NCBI GenBank assembly: GCA_025928435.1
Contig: JAICJM010000220.1
Coordinates: forward strand, 1 to 5,964
From: Thermoleophilia bacterium
Lineage (GTDB): Bacteria > Actinomycetota > Thermoleophilia > Gaiellales > JAICJC01
Length of the DNA stretch: 5,964 nt
Direction of reading: 5' to 3'
In this document: positions 4,935 through 5,964 of the stretch, piece after piece
Layout of the letters: every line of letters begins with the position of its first letter
Numbering within the stretch: the stretch's first letter is position 1
Program-made: the position numbers and the translations under genes
Notes under the pieces: model-generated
Databases searched by the model: none
What the model was told of the DNA's origin: nothing
The model's input: the letters and a program-made list of their open reading frames with translations, nothing else

Positions 4935-5744
4935 TTATGCACCAGAAGGGGTCTGACCCCGTTTGGTGCACAGGAAGGCCTCCACGACGGCTCGCCAGGC
5001 CTCGGGCTGGTGGAGGTGGAGGTCGTGGCCGGCGTTCGCGACGACCGCCGCGGTCGCCCGCGGGGCCTCGGCGACCATCCGCTGCACGATCGCCTCGGGG
5101 ATCCCTTCGTCGCCGGCGCGCACGACGAGCGCCGGGCAGGACACCCGGCGCCACTCGTCCCAGCAGTCGCGCTCGGCCGTGTCGGCCAGTGCCGCGACCA
5201 TCACGTCGATGTCGAACGCCGGCCACATCCCCCCGTCGCGGCGCTCGAGCCCCTCGGCCCACGCCCGGCCCCAGGTCGTGTCGCCGAAGAAGGCGAGCGC
5301 GTCCCGGTGGCCGCCGAACGGGACGGGCCATGACCGCAACCACCCCTCCACCGCCGCCGGCGCCTCCGGGTCGGCCTCGGGCGTCGCCTCGGCGACGACG
5401 AGCGCCCGGACGAGCTCGGGGCGGCGGGCGGCGAGCAGGAACGCCGTGTGCGCGCCGAGCGACTGCCCGATCACGACGGCCGGCGCGAGGCCGAGCAACT
5501 CGATCCAGTGAGCGAGATCATCGACGAACGCCGCCCGCGACACGTCGCCCGGCCGCCGCTCGCTGCGGCCGTGGCCGCGGGAGTCCGGCGCCACGACCCG
5601 GTGTGTGGCCCTGAGCCACGCGGCCGTGCCGTCCCACTCCGCCGCGTGGCCGGCCAGGCCGTGGACGAGCACTGCAGGCGGCCCGTCGCCTCCGTGGTCG
5701 AAGCAGGTGAGGCTGGTCCCCCTACGCGACGTTGTCCGCCACAT
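4935..5744 (-). CDS. Alpha/beta-fold hydrolase with repeat-derived C-terminus
   Basis: A 269-residue cytosolic esterase/lactonase-type hydrolase; the substrate cannot be read from sequence. The oxyanion-side HGLAGH (28-33) is followed by APDSRGHGRS (52-61), the nucleophile elbow GQSLGA with Ser95 (93-98), a helical cap at about 125-190, ALVVRAGDEG with the likely acid Asp212, and NAGHDLHLHQPE with His240. All three catalytic residues are present. There is no signal peptide. The start ATG at 5744 has an AGGGTGA site just upstream, and a TAGGGT box 6 nt before it also fits a leaderless promoter. Conserved sequence ends around AWRAVVEAFL; the last 11 codons (CTKRGQTPSGA) and the TAA at 4935-4937 come from the adjacent palindromic repeat, so the native 3' end was overwritten. 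It converges on the CHAP gene and shows no link to motility. Confidence 0.9.
   Translation of the reverse strand: MWRTTSRRGTSLTCFDHGGDGPPAVLVHGLAGHAAEWDGTAAWLRATHRVVAPDSRGHGRSERRPGDVSRAAFVDDLAHWIELLGLAPAVVIGQSLGAHTAFLLAARRPELVRALVVAEATPEADPEAPAAVEGWLRSWPVPFGGHRDALAFFGDTTWGRAWAEGLERRDGGMWPAFDIDVMVAALADTAERDCWDEWRRVSCPALVVRAGDEGIPEAIVQRMVAEAPRATAAVVANAGHDLHLHQPEAWRAVVEAFLCTKRGQTPSGA
4939..4969. repeat. Right boundary hairpin of the palindrome cluster, inside the hydrolase 3' end
   Basis: GCACCAGAAGGGG (4939-4951) pairs with CCCCGTTTGGTGC (4957-4969) with two mismatches around a TCTGA loop. Read on the reverse strand it matches the left boundary hairpin at 30 of 31 bases. It lies within the last codons of the reverse-strand hydrolase and may terminate transcription from either side. 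Confidence 0.8.
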
Positions 5745-5750
5745 GCGGTC

Positions 5751-5756
5751 ACCCTA
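5751..5756 (-). promoter_or_regulatory. Possible -10 box of the hydrolase gene (leaderless arrangement)
   Basis: On the reverse strand TAGGGT is followed by 6 nt and then the ATG. TANNNT at this distance is the typical leaderless promoter layout in Actinomycetota. No -35 element is evident, and the -35 region falls inside the 5768-5796 inverted repeat. The same bases also provide a Shine-Dalgarno-like AGGGTGA, so the reading is uncertain. Confidence 0.3.
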
Positions 5757-5767
5757 CGCCCCGCGCG

Positions 5768-5796
5768 GCTTCGGCGAGACCGCGTCTCGCCGAAGC
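5768..5796. repeat. Perfect 13-bp inverted repeat upstream of the hydrolase
   Basis: GCTTCGGCGAGAC (5768-5780) and GTCTCGCCGAAGC (5784-5796) are exact reverse complements with a CGC spacer. It lies 24 nt upstream of the hydrolase start, over the expected -35 region. It may be a terminator for the reverse-strand gene at the window edge (no T-run on either side) or an operator for a dimeric regulator. Confidence 0.85.
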
Positions 5797-5820
5797 GCCA
5801 CCAAGAAGTCGGCTACACCC

Positions 5821-5865
5821 TTAAGGAGGGGGCTCGTGGGGGCACCCAGGGTTACCCCCCCTTAA
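5821..5865. repeat. G-run/C-run inverted repeat with TTAA ends
   Basis: TTAAGGAGGGGG (5821-5832) pairs with CCCCCCCTTAA (5855-5865) over 11 bp with one bulged A, enclosing a 22-nt loop that itself holds G- and C-runs. On the forward strand the left arm contains AAGGAGG, a full anti-16S match, followed after 6 nt by a 9-codon frame from GTG 5836 to TAA 5865. The rest of 5745-5920 shows no gene. Confidence 0.6.
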
Positions 5866-5920
5866 ACCGCGAAGGGCCACCCGCGGGGGGCCCATCGTGT
5901 CATGCGGGGGTAGCGTGGTA

Positions 5921-5964
5921 CTAGCCGGCCAGCGGGAGCAACCACAGCGGGCACTGGGTGGGCA
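5921..5964 (-). CDS. C-terminal fragment of an unidentified reverse-strand gene (partial)
   Basis: On the reverse strand a frame enters from the right edge and ends with TAG at 5921-5923, giving 13 residues, PTQCPLWLLPLAG. All 13 sense codons end in G or C, as in the genes elsewhere in the window, whereas the other two reverse frames have mixed third positions. The forward frame opposite it that shares this base column has no usable start. The ending is hydrophobic with one cysteine. I do not recognise the protein. If real, it is transcribed toward the hydrolase with about 176 nt between them. The evidence is codon bias over a very short stretch. Confidence 0.35.
   Translation of the reverse strand, partial: PTQCPLWLLPLAG

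Larger units (their letters stand above)
4721..4970. repeat. Palindrome cluster, REP/REPIN or MITE-like element
   Basis: About 250 bp between two convergent genes is packed with dyads. Six 13-bp units occur: GGGGTCAGACCCC at 4742, GGGGCCAGACCCC at 4786, CGGGTCAGACCCC at 4835, GGGGACAGTCCCC at 4870, GGGGACTGTCCCC at 4887 and GGGGTCTGACCCC at 4948. Four are perfect palindromes around one central base. The cluster is bounded by hairpins at 4733-4763 and 4939-4969 that are inverted copies (30 of 31 identical). No transposase gene is present. From memory, such GGGG-N5-CCCC words recur in intergenic regions of many genomes, sometimes near REP-associated Y1 transposases. No ORF in the stretch looks like a gene; open frames give only repeat-derived peptides. 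Confidence 0.75.

Noticed and set aside
4721..4970. CRISPR array
   Set aside because: The repeated units are short palindromes at irregular spacings (17 to 61 nt) with no constant-length spacers, and no cas gene is near.
5448..5924. Forward open frame across the hydrolase 5' half and the right intergenic region
   Set aside because: It is mostly antisense to the conserved hydrolase and then runs through two hairpins; composition is Arg/Pro-rich without recognisable motifs.
5915..5964. Forward GTG start at 5915 with a G-run upstream, open to the window end
   Set aside because: Its codons have poor G/C third positions, while the opposite reverse frame has 13 of 13. The reverse C-terminus is the better reading, though both are short.

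Overview
The window is GC-rich and strongly biased to G or C at third codon positions. It carries a monoderm-type flagellar filament operon, which suggests a motile Actinomycetota-like bacterium (a Thermoleophilia-type lineage would fit). That assignment is inferred from composition, GTG starts, gene order and the short FlgK and FliC proteins; there is no rRNA or other marker here to confirm it.

Positions 1-3938 hold a tightly packed forward operon: the 3' end of a probable flgN, then flgK, flgL, fliW, csrA and fliC. The order matches the well-known Bacillus flgN-flgK-flgL-fliW-csrA-hag block. FlgK and FlgL are the hook-filament junction proteins and FlgN their likely chaperone. FliC is the filament subunit. 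FliW and CsrA form the switch that ties flagellin translation to flagellin export. flgK and flgL overlap by 4 nt, fliW and csrA are 2 nt apart, and fliC follows csrA after 30 nt with a strong Shine-Dalgarno that is also the only GGA in that gap, so it is a candidate CsrA site. A strong GC-rich hairpin terminator follows fliC.

Positions 4020-4698 hold a separate unit: a candidate sigma-28 (FliA-type) promoter, then a 213-residue CHAP-domain cell-wall hydrolase that lacks a visible Sec signal peptide and starts only a few nucleotides after the predicted transcription start. It is probably a flagellum-associated peptidoglycan hydrolase.

Positions 4705-4970 are a dense cluster of palindromes between two convergent genes. 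Six 13-bp interrupted palindromes of the type GGGGTC-A-GACCCC or GGGGAC-A-GTCCCC sit in about 220 bp, bounded by two hairpins that are near-perfect inverted copies of each other (30 of 31 bases). This resembles a REP/REPIN or MITE-like non-autonomous element. It supplies the stop codon and last 11 codons of the neighbouring reverse-strand gene.

Positions 4935-5744 (reverse) encode an alpha/beta-fold hydrolase with an intact Ser-Asp-His triad and no evident link to motility. Positions 5745-5920 are non-coding and contain a perfect 13-bp inverted repeat and a second, G/C-run hairpin. The last 44 bases probably hold the C-terminus of another reverse-strand gene.

Nothing here is a clearly new multi-gene system. 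The most interesting items are the covarying palindrome cluster with its gene-tail capture, and the signal-less CHAP enzyme behind a FliA-like promoter.
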